From Shinella sp. SUS2 (GTDB lineage Bacteria > Pseudomonadota > Alphaproteobacteria > Rhizobiales > Rhizobiaceae), in contig NZ_KQ410725.1 in NCBI RefSeq assembly GCF_001262505.1, forward strand, positions 248,001 to 312,000: a stretch of DNA of 64,000 nt, written 5' to 3'. Both the position numbers and the translations under genes were made by a program. The notes beneath the pieces are model-generated. The model was not told where the DNA came from. It ran no database searches and saw only the letters and a program-made list of their open reading frames with translations. Positions within the stretch are counted from its first letter, which is position 1. Every line of letters starts with the position of its first letter. Shown piece by piece: positions 44,802 to 53,281 of this stretch.

Positions 44802-45962
44802 ATGATCCCCTCGACGCCCGACATTCTCGCCCGCCTCGTCGCAGACCCGACGATCTCGCGCCGCTCGAACCTTGCGCTGCTCGACCATGTGGAAGGGCTT
44901 CTGCGCCCGGCAGGCGCGCGCATCGAGCGTTTCACCCATCCGGACGGCAGCCGCGCCAACCTCTGGGCCAGCATCGGTCCCGAGGGGCCGGGCGGCGTTG
45001 TCCTGTCGGGCCATACGGACGTCGTGCCGGTGGAGGGACAGGCCTGGAGCAGCGATCCCTTTACGCTGACCGAGCGCAATGGGCTCCTCTACGGCCGCGG
45101 TACGGCGGACATGAAGGGTTTCGTCGCGGCAAGCCTTCGCGCCGCGCTCCTTGCCGCCGGCCGGCCGCTGAAACGCCCCCTGCATCTCGCGCTTTCCTAT
45201 GACGAGGAGATCGGTTGCATGGGCGTGCGCGGCATGATCGAGGCGTTGGCGGGGCGCGCCGAGCGGCCGGCGCTCTGCATCGTCGGGGAGCCGACGGAGA
45301 TGCGCATCGCCACCGGCCACAAGGGCAAGCAGGCGCTCCGCGCCTGCTGCCACGGACAGGAAGGCCATTCCGCCCTCGCCCCGAACGCCCTCAACGCGCT
45401 GCATCTCGGCGCTGCCTTCATAAAGGCGCTGCAGACGCGGCAAGAGGCGCTTGCGGAAAACGGTGCGCGCGACCCCGACTATGATATCCCCTATTCGACC
45501 ATCCACGCGGGCATGATGCATGGCGGCACCGCGCTCAACATCGTGCCGAACCGCTGCGAGATCGACTTCGAGATCCGCACCATCGCCGAGGACGACCCGC
45601 ACGCCATCCTCGCCGCCATCGCGGCCGATGCCGAGGCCATCGCGAGCCCCTATCGCAATCGGTTTCCCATGGCCTGTATCGAGATCGAGCCCGTCTCGGA
45701 CTATCCCGGTCTCAACACCCGAACCGACGCGCCCGCCGTAGGTCTCCTGAAGAGGATCCTCGACGACGAGAGCACGCACAAGGTCGCCTTCGGCACCGAG
45801 GGCGGCCTCTTCGAACAGGGGCTTGGCCTTTCCACCGCGATCTGCGGCCCCGGCTCGATGGAGCAGGGCCACAAGCCGGACGAATTCGTCAGCCGCGCCC
45901 AGCTCGAGCGTTGCGATACGGCACTGGCGCGTCTCGTGGCCGAGCTTGAAACCACGTTCTAG
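44802..45962 (+). CDS. M20-family deacylase, acetylornithine-deacetylase (ArgE)-like
   Basis: 386 residues. Metal-binding residues are visible in SGHTDVVPVEG (His71, then Asp73), GRGTADMKGF (Asp), SYDEEIGCMG (Glu pair), CIVGEPTEM (Glu) and the closing EQGHKPDEFV (His). The insertion domain with EGHSA and MMHGGTALNIVPNRCE is present. It removes an N-acyl or similar group from an amino acid. The gene starts 3 bases after DUF1028 and ends the operon; its acyl substrate is probably made or imported by the same pathway, not arginine biosynthesis (inference). Confidence 0.85.
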   Translation: MIPSTPDILARLVADPTISRRSNLALLDHVEGLLRPAGARIERFTHPDGSRANLWASIGPEGPGGVVLSGHTDVVPVEGQAWSSDPFTLTERNGLLYGRGTADMKGFVAASLRAALLAAGRPLKRPLHLALSYDEEIGCMGVRGMIEALAGRAERPALCIVGEPTEMRIATGHKGKQALRACCHGQEGHSALAPNALNALHLGAAFIKALQTRQEALAENGARDPDYDIPYSTIHAGMMHGGTALNIVPNRCEIDFEIRTIAEDDPHAILAAIAADAEAIASPYRNRFPMACIEIEPVSDYPGLNTRTDAPAVGLLKRILDDESTHKVAFGTEGGLFEQGLGLSTAICGPGSMEQGHKPDEFVSRAQLERCDTALARLVAELETTF

Positions 45963-45984
45963 GAGTACAGACTTATGGCCGCCA

Positions 45985-47214
45985 TCACCTGTCCGCCACC
46001 TTTCCGGGGCTGACAGGCCCCGTAGGTCGGGGCAGACGCACCCGGCCGTTCAGCACGCCATAGGCAAGAAGTCCGATGACCAGCCCCCAGAAGGCCCCGC
46101 CGATGCCGAGCAGGTTGATGTTCGCGGCGGAGGCGAGAAAGGTGACGAGCGAAGCCTCGCGGGAGGACGGATCGGCCATCGCCCCCGCAAGGCTGCCGCC
46201 GATCGTGCCGAGCAGGGCGAGACCGGCAAGCGTGGTGATGAAGGTTGCGGGAAAGGCCATGAAGACGGCCGCGAGCGTCACGCCGAACACCCCGACGAGC
46301 ACGTAGAAGCAGCCTGCGGCAATCCCGGCGATCCAGCGTTTGCGACCATCCTCATGGGCCTCCCGGCCGGTGGCGATGGCAGCCGTGATCGCCGCGATGT
46401 TGAAGGCGTGGGATCCGAAGGGCGCCATGACGAGGGAACCGAGCCCCGTCACGGTAAGGATCGGATTGGCGCTCGTCCTGAAGCCATCGTTGCGGAGCAC
46501 CAGCATTCCGGGCATGTACTGGCCGGTCAATGTGATGAGGAACATCGGCAACGCGACCGACAGCAGCGCATTCAGCGAGAATTCCGGCATGGTAAAGACC
46601 GGTGCGGCAAATTTCAGCGCAAGGCCTGACAGCTCGACCCTGCCCTGCGCAAGCAGGAAGACCAGCCCGAGCCCGAGGATGCCGACCACGGCATAACGGG
46701 CGCAGAACCGCTTCAACACGACATAGGCGAGAATGAGCAGACCGACCAGCAACGGATCGACGCTCGCGCCGCTGAACGCGCCGATGCCGAACTGCAGCAG
46801 GATACCGGCGAGCAGGCCGGATGCGATGCCCGGCGGGATCAGCCGGATGACCTTCTCAAAGCAACCCGAAAGACCGAGCGCGACGAAGGCAGCCGCCGAA
46901 ACCATATAGGCACCGACCGCTTCCGCATGGGGCGTGGTGGCGAGCGCGGTGACGAGGAACGCCGCCGCCGGTGTCGACCAGGCGGTGATGATCGGTTCGC
47001 GATAGTGCCAGCTCAAAACAAGCCCGGTCACGCCGACGCCGATGGAAACGGACCAGACCCAGGACGCCGTCAGGTCCGGGCCGAGGCCCGCGACCTTGGC
47101 GGCCTGAAAGACGAGAATGAAGGTGCCGCCATAATTGACGATGACGGAGATCAGCCCGGCAACGACGGGATGCGTCAGATCATGGAGGCGGATGGGCAAT
47201 GGTACGGGGGACAT
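45985..47214 (-). CDS. BenE-family (benzoate/H+ symporter-like) transporter
   Basis: About 409 residues from ATG 47214 (MSPVPLPIRL); ATG 47244 is in frame. It has about 12 membrane segments, with ITAWSTPAAAFLVTAL, LLAGILLQFGIGAF and PFGSHAFNIAAITAAIATG typical of BenE. BenE imports benzoate in Acinetobacter, but many members have other substrates; no benzoate catabolic gene is near. It is divergent from a MocR regulator, which probably controls it. Confidence 0.87.
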   Translation of the reverse strand: MSPVPLPIRLHDLTHPVVAGLISVIVNYGGTFILVFQAAKVAGLGPDLTASWVWSVSIGVGVTGLVLSWHYREPIITAWSTPAAAFLVTALATTPHAEAVGAYMVSAAAFVALGLSGCFEKVIRLIPPGIASGLLAGILLQFGIGAFSGASVDPLLVGLLILAYVVLKRFCARYAVVGILGLGLVFLLAQGRVELSGLALKFAAPVFTMPEFSLNALLSVALPMFLITLTGQYMPGMLVLRNDGFRTSANPILTVTGLGSLVMAPFGSHAFNIAAITAAIATGREAHEDGRKRWIAGIAAGCFYVLVGVFGVTLAAVFMAFPATFITTLAGLALLGTIGGSLAGAMADPSSREASLVTFLASAANINLLGIGGAFWGLVIGLLAYGVLNGRVRLPRPTGPVSPGKVADR

Positions 47215-47261
47215 GTTGTGACGAAGCTCCTGGACGCGACGGCGCATGGCCGACGAAGGGC

Positions 47262-47292
47262 TTGACATCTAGCCGGCAAATGGCCGGATTAT
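47262..47292 (+). promoter_or_regulatory. Promoter with internal dyad before the MocR gene
   Basis: TTGACA at 47262-47267 and GATTAT at 47287-47292 resemble a sigma-70 promoter with a long spacer. Between them lies a perfect CCGGC-AAATG-GCCGG inverted repeat (47273-47287), well placed for a repressor or autoregulatory site. Confidence 0.4.
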
Positions 47293-47324
47293 CCCATCCA
47301 TTTCGTCAAGAAGGCTCAGACCAA

Positions 47325-48815
47325 TTGTTCAAGCATTCCCAACTGGAAACCGTAAAGGCCTGGCTTGCCCAGCCCGCCCATGCGGCCCTGCCGCTTCACG
47401 CGCGGATCCAGCGGGCGATTCGGCAGTTGATTCTCGACGGCGCACTTGGCGCGGGAAAGCCCCTGCCCGCCTCGCGGGCGCTTGCCGGGTCGCTCGGTGT
47501 CTCGCGCGACACTGTCGAGGCGGCCTACGCCCAGCTTCACGCCGAGGGCTTCATCGAGCGCCGGGTCGGCAGCGGCAGCTTCGTATCCGAGATGACCGAG
47601 TTCTCGCCACCGCGCCGGCCCGCACCGCGCGACCGGCGGGTGCGCAAACAGGCGCCCGCCCTCAGCAAGCGCGGCGAAGCCATGTTCCGCAGCGGCGGCG
47701 TTCGCGAACCGCTCGCACCGAGACCTTTCGCACCCGGCGTGCCGGAGACGCGCACATTCCCGCTGCACCTGTGGGAACGCCTCGAGCGGCAGGTGTTGAA
47801 GGAGGTCGGCACGGGCGCGCTGCTTCACGGCGATCCGCAGGGAACCGAACCGTTGCGACGCGCCATTGCCGACTACATCAACCTCGAGCGCGGTGCCCGC
47901 GCCACCGCCGACCGGGTGCTGGTTCTCACCAGTTCGCAACAGGCCCTGACGCTGTGCGCGACGATGCTCTTCGATCCCGAGGACCGCATTTTCATCGAAG
48001 ACCCGGCCTACTATGGCGCGCGCAGGGCCTTCGAAGCAGCGGCACTTGACTGCGTGCCCGTCCGCCTCGATCGCCAGGGGCTGATGGTCGGACAGATCAT
48101 GGCCGAGCCCCGGGGTGCCAGGGCTGTCTTCCTGACGCCCTCCCACCAGTTCCCGACGGGCGCCACGCTGGCGCTCGACCGCCGCCTCGCCCTCATCGAA
48201 TGGGCGGCCCGCCACGAGGGCTGGATCATCGAGGACGACTATGACAGCGAGTTTCACTATGCCGGCAAACCGACCGCCTGCGTGCAGGGCCTCGATCCGC
48301 ACGAGCGGACCATCTATATCGGCACCTTCACCAAATCGCTCTTTCCGGGACTGAGGATCGGCTATGCACTGCTGCCGCCCGCGCTCGTGCAGCCGATGAC
48401 CGTCGCGCGCACCTTGCTCGACGGGCATTCGGCGCCGCTTGCGCAGCTGACGCTCGCCCGCTTCATGGAGGGTGGGCATTTTGGCGCGCATGTCCGCACG
48501 ATGCGCAGCGTCTATGCCGCACGCCTGGAGGTGCTGGTCGGTCTCGTTCGGACACATCTGTCCGAGTTCGTGGAACCGCGCGTTCCCATCGGCGGCCTGC
48601 AGATGCCGTGCGTGCTGACCGGCAACCTCTCCGAACATGCCGCTGTCGAGGCAGCCCGCCGGACCGGTATCGAGTTGCTGGGCCTGTCGTCGCTTCACGC
48701 AGGCGGCCATGGCAAGGCGGGCTTCCTGATGGGCTTTGCCGCCTATACGCCGGCGGAGATGGACGTCGCAGTCCGGAAACTCGCCCAGGCGTTTCGCACG
48801 GTGGTGAATTCGTAA
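47325..48815 (+). CDS. MocR-family regulator (GntR HTH plus aminotransferase domain)
   Basis: About 496 residues from TTG 47325; the ATG at 47199 would extend through the promoter and into benE, so I disfavour it. The GntR winged helix (about residues 20-85) contains ARIQRAIRQLILDGAL and LAGSLGVSRDTVEAAYAQLH. The rest is an aminotransferase-I fold: GDPQGTEPLRRAIADYI, PAYYGARRAF, IIEDDYDSEFHY, and IGTFTKSLFPGLRIGY with the PLP lysine in TKSLFP. MocR proteins sense amino compounds or PLP and often control a divergent transporter, here benE. Confidence 0.9.
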   Translation: MFKHSQLETVKAWLAQPAHAALPLHARIQRAIRQLILDGALGAGKPLPASRALAGSLGVSRDTVEAAYAQLHAEGFIERRVGSGSFVSEMTEFSPPRRPAPRDRRVRKQAPALSKRGEAMFRSGGVREPLAPRPFAPGVPETRTFPLHLWERLERQVLKEVGTGALLHGDPQGTEPLRRAIADYINLERGARATADRVLVLTSSQQALTLCATMLFDPEDRIFIEDPAYYGARRAFEAAALDCVPVRLDRQGLMVGQIMAEPRGARAVFLTPSHQFPTGATLALDRRLALIEWAARHEGWIIEDDYDSEFHYAGKPTACVQGLDPHERTIYIGTFTKSLFPGLRIGYALLPPALVQPMTVARTLLDGHSAPLAQLTLARFMEGGHFGAHVRTMRSVYAARLEVLVGLVRTHLSEFVEPRVPIGGLQMPCVLTGNLSEHAAVEAARRTGIELLGLSSLHAGGHGKAGFLMGFAAYTPAEMDVAVRKLAQAFRTVVNS

Positions 48816-48886
48816 CCCCACGGGCGAGCACTGCCGGCACCCCGATGACAACCACTCGCGGTGACCGGGCGGTTGATGGCGCGTCG

Positions 48887-49963
48887 CTACCCCTCTATCT
48901 CGACCCGCCCGCCCGTCGCGCGGTCGAAGAGGTGCAGCTTGTCCGTTGCAAAATGCGCATCGACACGCTCGCCAACCGCATGGCTGACCCCATCGGGCGT
49001 ACGGGCGATGATGCGGCCTTCCGGGGTGGACAGGAACCAGAGTTTTTCGTGCCCGAGGTTTTCGACGCCCTCGACCGTGCCGGTGATGGACGCCCCCTCG
49101 CCCGCGCCAAGGCGAACGTGTTCCGGGCGGACACCGACGGTCAGTACGGCGGGAAGATGGCGCGCGCCGGGAAGGGTCAGACCGCCGATACGGATGTCGC
49201 CGCCGTCCGCCCGGCCCTCGAAGAAATTCATCGGCGGCGAGCCGATGAACTTGGCGACGAAAAGGTTGGCGGGGCGATGATAGACCTCTTCCGGCGTGCC
49301 GAACTGCATGAGGTTCGAACGACCCGCCTGCTTCAGCGGGGCGAGAACGGCGATGCGGTCGCCCATCGTCATCGCCTCGACCTGGTCGTGGGTCACGTAG
49401 ATCATGGTTGAGCCGAGCTCGCGGTGCAGCTTGCTCAGCTCGTGGCGCATGGCAGCACGGAATTCGGCGTCGAGATTGGAGAGCGGCTCGTCGAACAGGA
49501 AGACCGCGGGCTTGCGCACGATGGCGCGGGCGAGCGCCACGCGCTGGCGCTGGCCGCCGGAAAGCGCGCCCGGCCGCTTGTGCAGGTGATCCTGAAGGCC
49601 GACCATGCGCGCCACGTCCGCAACGCTTACCGCGATCTTGTCTTTCGCCTCGCCGCGCAGCCGCATGCCGAAGGAGATGTTGTCGGCAACCGACATATGC
49701 GGGAAGAGCGCATAGTTCTGGAACACCATGGCGACGTCGCGCCGGGCCGGATCGACCTCGTTGACGACGCGGCCGCCGATGGAGATGTTGCCGGAGCGGC
49801 CCTCCTCCAGCCCGGCGATCAGGCGCAGCGTCGTCGACTTGCCGCAGCCGGAGGGGCCGACGAAGACGACGAACTCGCCCGATTTGATGTCGAGATCGAG
49901 ATTGCGCACGACATCGACGGAGCCGTAGGAGATATCGATGCCTTCCAGGGAAACGGCGGACAT
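48887..49963 (-). CDS. Sugar ABC transporter ATP-binding protein (UgpC/MsmK type)
   Basis: 358 residues. Walker A GPSGCGKSTTLRLIAG, QNYALFPHMSVADN, signature LSGGQRQRVALARAIVR, Walker B VFLFDEPLSNLD and H-loop VTHDQVEAMTMGD are intact, and a C-terminal MalK-like OB domain is present (GVRPEHVRLG). It powers the CUT1 sugar importer encoded upstream on the same strand. APLKQAGRSNLMQFGTP near residue 215 is an unusual short insertion in the linker after the H-loop. Confidence 0.92.
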   Translation of the reverse strand: MSAVSLEGIDISYGSVDVVRNLDLDIKSGEFVVFVGPSGCGKSTTLRLIAGLEEGRSGNISIGGRVVNEVDPARRDVAMVFQNYALFPHMSVADNISFGMRLRGEAKDKIAVSVADVARMVGLQDHLHKRPGALSGGQRQRVALARAIVRKPAVFLFDEPLSNLDAEFRAAMRHELSKLHRELGSTMIYVTHDQVEAMTMGDRIAVLAPLKQAGRSNLMQFGTPEEVYHRPANLFVAKFIGSPPMNFFEGRADGGDIRIGGLTLPGARHLPAVLTVGVRPEHVRLGAGEGASITGTVEGVENLGHEKLWFLSTPEGRIIARTPDGVSHAVGERVDAHFATDKLHLFDRATGGRVEIEG

Positions 49964-49990
49964 GGCTTTTTTCCTTGATTGATCGGGGGC

Positions 49991-50812
49991 TTACTTGACC
50001 GCGCCGAGGCTGAGGCCCTGGACGATGCGCCGTTGCGCCAGAATGGCGAACAGCGCCATGGGCAGGATGATGATGATGGAGGCAGCCGACATCGCGCCCC
50101 AGTCGATGGAGGCGTAGCCACGGAAACCGGCGACGGCGAGCGTCACGGTCTGCGCCTTCTCGAAAGTGAGCGCGAGCGCGATGGTCAGCTCGTTCCACAT
50201 CTTGATGGAATTGAGGATGACGGTGGCGGCGATGCCGGGGGCAGCGATCGGCACGTAGATCGTCCAGACGATGCGCAACGTGCTCGCGCCCTCCAGCCGC
50301 GCCGCTTCGGCAAGCGCTTCGGGAATATCGGCGAAGAAGGCGCGCAGCAGCCAGATCGTGAAGGGCAGCGTGAAGACCTGGTAGATCAGCGCCAGCCCGA
50401 TCACCGTGTCGTAGAGCCCGATGGACTGGAAGAGCACATACATCGGCACGATGAACAGGAATTCCGGCAGCATGTAGGAAATGAGCAGCCAGATCAGGAT
50501 CGTACGACGTCCCGGCACATGCTTCTTGTTGAGATAATAGGCGGCCGGAATGCCGGCGGCGAGCGCCAGCACGTTGCCGATGACGCAGACGATCAGGCTG
50601 TTGAGGAACGCGCCGGAAAACCCCGTCGAGAACCACGCCTTGGCGAAGTTCTCCCAGACCGGCGTGAAGAACCAGACCGGCGGCATGGCGAAGGCGTCGA
50701 CCTGCGTCTTCAGCGCGATGGTCAGGATCCAGAAGATCGGAAACAGCGAGACGGCGACGGCGAGGACGGCGACCGCATAGGGCCAGAGGGCGCGGCGGGT
50801 GGAAGCGCTCAT
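49991..50812 (-). CDS. Carbohydrate ABC transporter permease (MalG type)
   Basis: 273 residues, six membrane segments. The EAA loop reads EALAEAARLEGASTLRIVWT (about residue 172) as in the CUT1 MalG family; the N-terminal segment SLFPIFWILTIALKTQ is typical. Its start overlaps the stop of the other permease (ATGA), so both are coupled. A sugar or sugar derivative is the expected substrate. Confidence 0.92.
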   Translation of the reverse strand: MSASTRRALWPYAVAVLAVAVSLFPIFWILTIALKTQVDAFAMPPVWFFTPVWENFAKAWFSTGFSGAFLNSLIVCVIGNVLALAAGIPAAYYLNKKHVPGRRTILIWLLISYMLPEFLFIVPMYVLFQSIGLYDTVIGLALIYQVFTLPFTIWLLRAFFADIPEALAEAARLEGASTLRIVWTIYVPIAAPGIAATVILNSIKMWNELTIALALTFEKAQTVTLAVAGFRGYASIDWGAMSAASIIIILPMALFAILAQRRIVQGLSLGAVK

Positions 50813-51672
50813 GCCTTTTCTCCTTCATCGGTGTCGATCATCAGGTAGATGATGCAAAGCGTCAGGATGATCAGCGAGAAGACGACCGCAATGGCCGCGG
50901 ACTCGCCGAACTTGTAGGACTTGAAGGCCGTCTGGTAGGCGAGTGTCTGCACGCTTTCGGTGGCCCTGAGCGGCCCGCCGCCGGTCGTGCCGAAAATGAT
51001 GTCGAAGACTTTCAGCGTGTCGATGGTGCGGAAGATGACGATGGTGATCAGCACCGGTTTGAGCATCGGCAACGTGACGTGGCGGAAGGTCTGGAAGGGT
51101 GTCGCCCCCTCCAGCCGCGCTGCCTCGAAGGGCTCGGCCGGCAGGCTTTTCAGCGCGGAGGACAGAATGATGAAGGTGAAGGCCGTCTGCCACCAGGTAT
51201 CGATCATGATGATCGAGGGCATGGCGGTCGGCACCGTGCCGAGCCAGGCGGGACCGGGAATGCCGACGAGCGACAGAAGGTAGTTGACGATGCCGAGCGT
51301 CGGATCGAGCATGACCTTCCAGATCAGCGACACGGCGATGCCCGAAACCATCAGAGGCAGGATCATCAGCGTGCGGATCAGGCCCGCGCCGATGCGGATA
51401 CGGTTGATGGCGAGCGCCAGACCGAGGCCGAGCAGGGTCTCTATGACCACGGCGAAGACAGCGAAATAGAAGGTGTTGAACAGCGCCTTCGGAAAACCGC
51501 TGCCCGACAGGATACGCACGAAATTCCGCAGCCCGACGAATTTCGCCTCCGAACCCCAGTTCCATTGGAGCAAAGAGAGATAGCCGGCATAGACGACCGG
51601 GTAGAGCGTTCCGGCGGCCAGAAGCACGAGGGCCGGCGCGATCAGCCAGCGGATATGTTTGTCTCGGCGCAT
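50809..51672 (-). CDS. Carbohydrate ABC transporter permease (MalF type)
   Basis: 287 residues, six membrane segments, starting MRRDKHIRWLIAPALVLLAA. The EAA loop is EPFEAARLEGATPFQTFRHV near residue 182. DIIFGTTGGGPLRATESVQTL is characteristic of CUT1 sugar permeases. It follows the binding-protein gene after a hairpin and T-run that may limit read-through. Confidence 0.92.
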   Translation of the reverse strand: MRRDKHIRWLIAPALVLLAAGTLYPVVYAGYLSLLQWNWGSEAKFVGLRNFVRILSGSGFPKALFNTFYFAVFAVVIETLLGLGLALAINRIRIGAGLIRTLMILPLMVSGIAVSLIWKVMLDPTLGIVNYLLSLVGIPGPAWLGTVPTAMPSIIMIDTWWQTAFTFIILSSALKSLPAEPFEAARLEGATPFQTFRHVTLPMLKPVLITIVIFRTIDTLKVFDIIFGTTGGGPLRATESVQTLAYQTAFKSYKFGESAAIAVVFSLIILTLCIIYLMIDTDEGEKA

Positions 51673-51696
51673 GGTCGATACGATCCTGCTTTCGGG

Positions 51697-51723
51697 AAAA
51701 ATGGGGCCGGACAGGCCGGCCCC
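51697..51723 (-). terminator. Attenuator-like hairpin after the sugar-binding protein
   Basis: On the minus strand a perfect 8-bp GGGGCCGG / CCGGCCCC stem with a 5-base loop is followed by ATTTTT, between the binding-protein stop and the first permease. It probably gives partial termination, keeping the binding protein more abundant than the membrane parts. Confidence 0.6.
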
Positions 51724-51737
51724 GCGGGAGAAACGGT

Positions 51738-53069
51738 CTATTCGAGCGTGTCCTGAACGTTGGTCTGGAGTTCGGCCACCGCATCCTCCGGCGACGTGCC
51801 CTGGTAGATCTGGTGGATGGCGTCGACGATCATGAGCACGACGTCGTTCCAGCCCTGGCGGAACACCGAGGTGGGGCGGGTGTGCTGCATCTGGGTCTTC
51901 ACGGCCGCGACATAGCCGGCATCAAGTGCCTTGACGTAGTCGGCATCGGCCCATGCGGAATCGCGCGGCGCACCGCCTGTCGCCACACCCAGCGCCGCCG
52001 TCATCTTCTTGTTCGTCGCCCATTGCACGAAGAGCCAGGCGGCATCCTTCTTCGGCGAGTTCTTGGCGATGGAAATGCCCCAGGACCAGTGGCCGCTGTA
52101 GCCGATATCACCCGTCGAGGCCGGCAGCGGCGCATAGCCGACCTTGCCCGCGATGGCCGAGGTCTTCGCATCCTCGAAGCTCGGACCGAAGACCGAGGCA
52201 TCGACGAAGAAGGCGGCATTGCCCTGCGAGAAGAAGCGGCTGGCATCCTCCCAGCCATAGGACAAAGCACTCGGCGGACCAGCCTTCAGGAGGCCTGCAT
52301 AGTAGGAAAGGCCCTTGGCGATGCGCGGATCGTCGAAGCGCGGCTTCGACCAGTCTCCGTCGAACCAGATGTTGTAGGGAAGGTCGGCCGGCTCGTTGCC
52401 CCATGCGTCGAGCACGATGCCCGTCATCGTATCGACCAGTTCGGCCGAGCGCTTGCCGCGCATCGAGGCGCCGAAAATCTTGCCCTCACCCTTGGCGCTG
52501 ATCTCGTTCGCGGCAGCGATCAATTCGTCCATCGTCGCCGGCACCTTGCCGCCGAGATATGTATCGATCAGCGCCTTGTTGTAGAAAAGCGTATAGGCCT
52601 CGAACGAGATCGGGATCGCATAGAGCTGCGGATCGGGCTTGCCGACCGGGAAAGACGCACCGGCGCGAAAACCTTCCGGGTAGTCGGCGAGATTGTAGTC
52701 GGCATCCGTCTTGGCGGCATCGTTCAGATAGGGCGTCAGCGGCTCGACGACACCGGCTTCCCATTGCGTATAGAGCGCCGAGTCCATCTGGATCATGTAG
52801 ACGTCGGCAACGGAATTGGCCGAGCGGACGGCAAGGTTCATGCGGTCCGAATAAAGGTCCTCCGCAAAGGCATCGATCTTCACCTTGATGCCGGTCTCCG
52901 CCTCGAATTCCCCGACATGCTTGCGCAGCTCGGCCGTCCACGGGTGCTCGCTGAGCAGCACCGTGATTTCCTTGCCGGACTGCTGCTTCCAGTCAATGGC
53001 GTGCGCGCTGGTGGACAGCGTGAAGGCGACGGATGCGGCCGTCAGCGCGAGAAATGCCCTTCGTTTCAT
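51738..53069 (-). CDS. Sugar-binding periplasmic protein (SBP_bac_1)
   Basis: 443 residues with a signal peptide (RRAFLALTAASVAFTLSTS, cleaved near AHAID). The mature protein has KEITVLLSEHPWTAELRKHV, DVYMIQMDSALYTQWEAGVV and YGWEDASRFFSQGNAAFFVD, typical of CUT1 carbohydrate-binding proteins. The start is ATG 53069, with CGGGAGC upstream; ATG 53075 is also possible. A GntR operator-like site lies 54-71 bases upstream. The ligand is unknown, but the kinase/isomerase genes downstream suggest an amino sugar or related hexose. Confidence 0.88.
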   Translation of the reverse strand: MKRRAFLALTAASVAFTLSTSAHAIDWKQQSGKEITVLLSEHPWTAELRKHVGEFEAETGIKVKIDAFAEDLYSDRMNLAVRSANSVADVYMIQMDSALYTQWEAGVVEPLTPYLNDAAKTDADYNLADYPEGFRAGASFPVGKPDPQLYAIPISFEAYTLFYNKALIDTYLGGKVPATMDELIAAANEISAKGEGKIFGASMRGKRSAELVDTMTGIVLDAWGNEPADLPYNIWFDGDWSKPRFDDPRIAKGLSYYAGLLKAGPPSALSYGWEDASRFFSQGNAAFFVDASVFGPSFEDAKTSAIAGKVGYAPLPASTGDIGYSGHWSWGISIAKNSPKKDAAWLFVQWATNKKMTAALGVATGGAPRDSAWADADYVKALDAGYVAAVKTQMQHTRPTSVFRQGWNDVVLMIVDAIHQIYQGTSPEDAVAELQTNVQDTLE

Positions 53070-53105
53070 GATCATGCTCCCGGTTGGTTTTGATCCCCAC
53101 GCAGT

Positions 53106-53140
53106 AAGTTGTTCACTTGACAACTTGTTACTACATGTTA
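53106..53140. promoter_or_regulatory. GntR operator-like sites, sugar transporter / GMC oxidoreductase promoter
   Basis: ACTTGT-TACT-ACATGTTA at 53123-53140 recurs as ACTTGT-CTCG-ACATGTTA before the GntR gene (54915). An overlapping dyad AAGTTGT / ACAACTT sits at 53106-53112 and 53120-53126. The site lies between the divergent binding-protein and GMC oxidoreductase genes and could control both. Confidence 0.6.
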
Positions 53141-53281
53141 AAGACCAGCTAACACAGGCTTGAAGCCCTGTCTAGTGCCCGAGCAGACGCATCGAACGGC
53201 GGAAACCCCACCATCGATGGATTTGCCAGCGGACGAGAACGGTCAGACTATCCGGCGACAGGCCGAGACGAAGAGGATGCG

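Noticed and set aside
47316-50828. 1170-codon minus-strand frame across the MocR gene and ABC transporter genes
   Set aside because: It covers several genes with intact family motifs in other frames; its product is Arg/His-rich noise.
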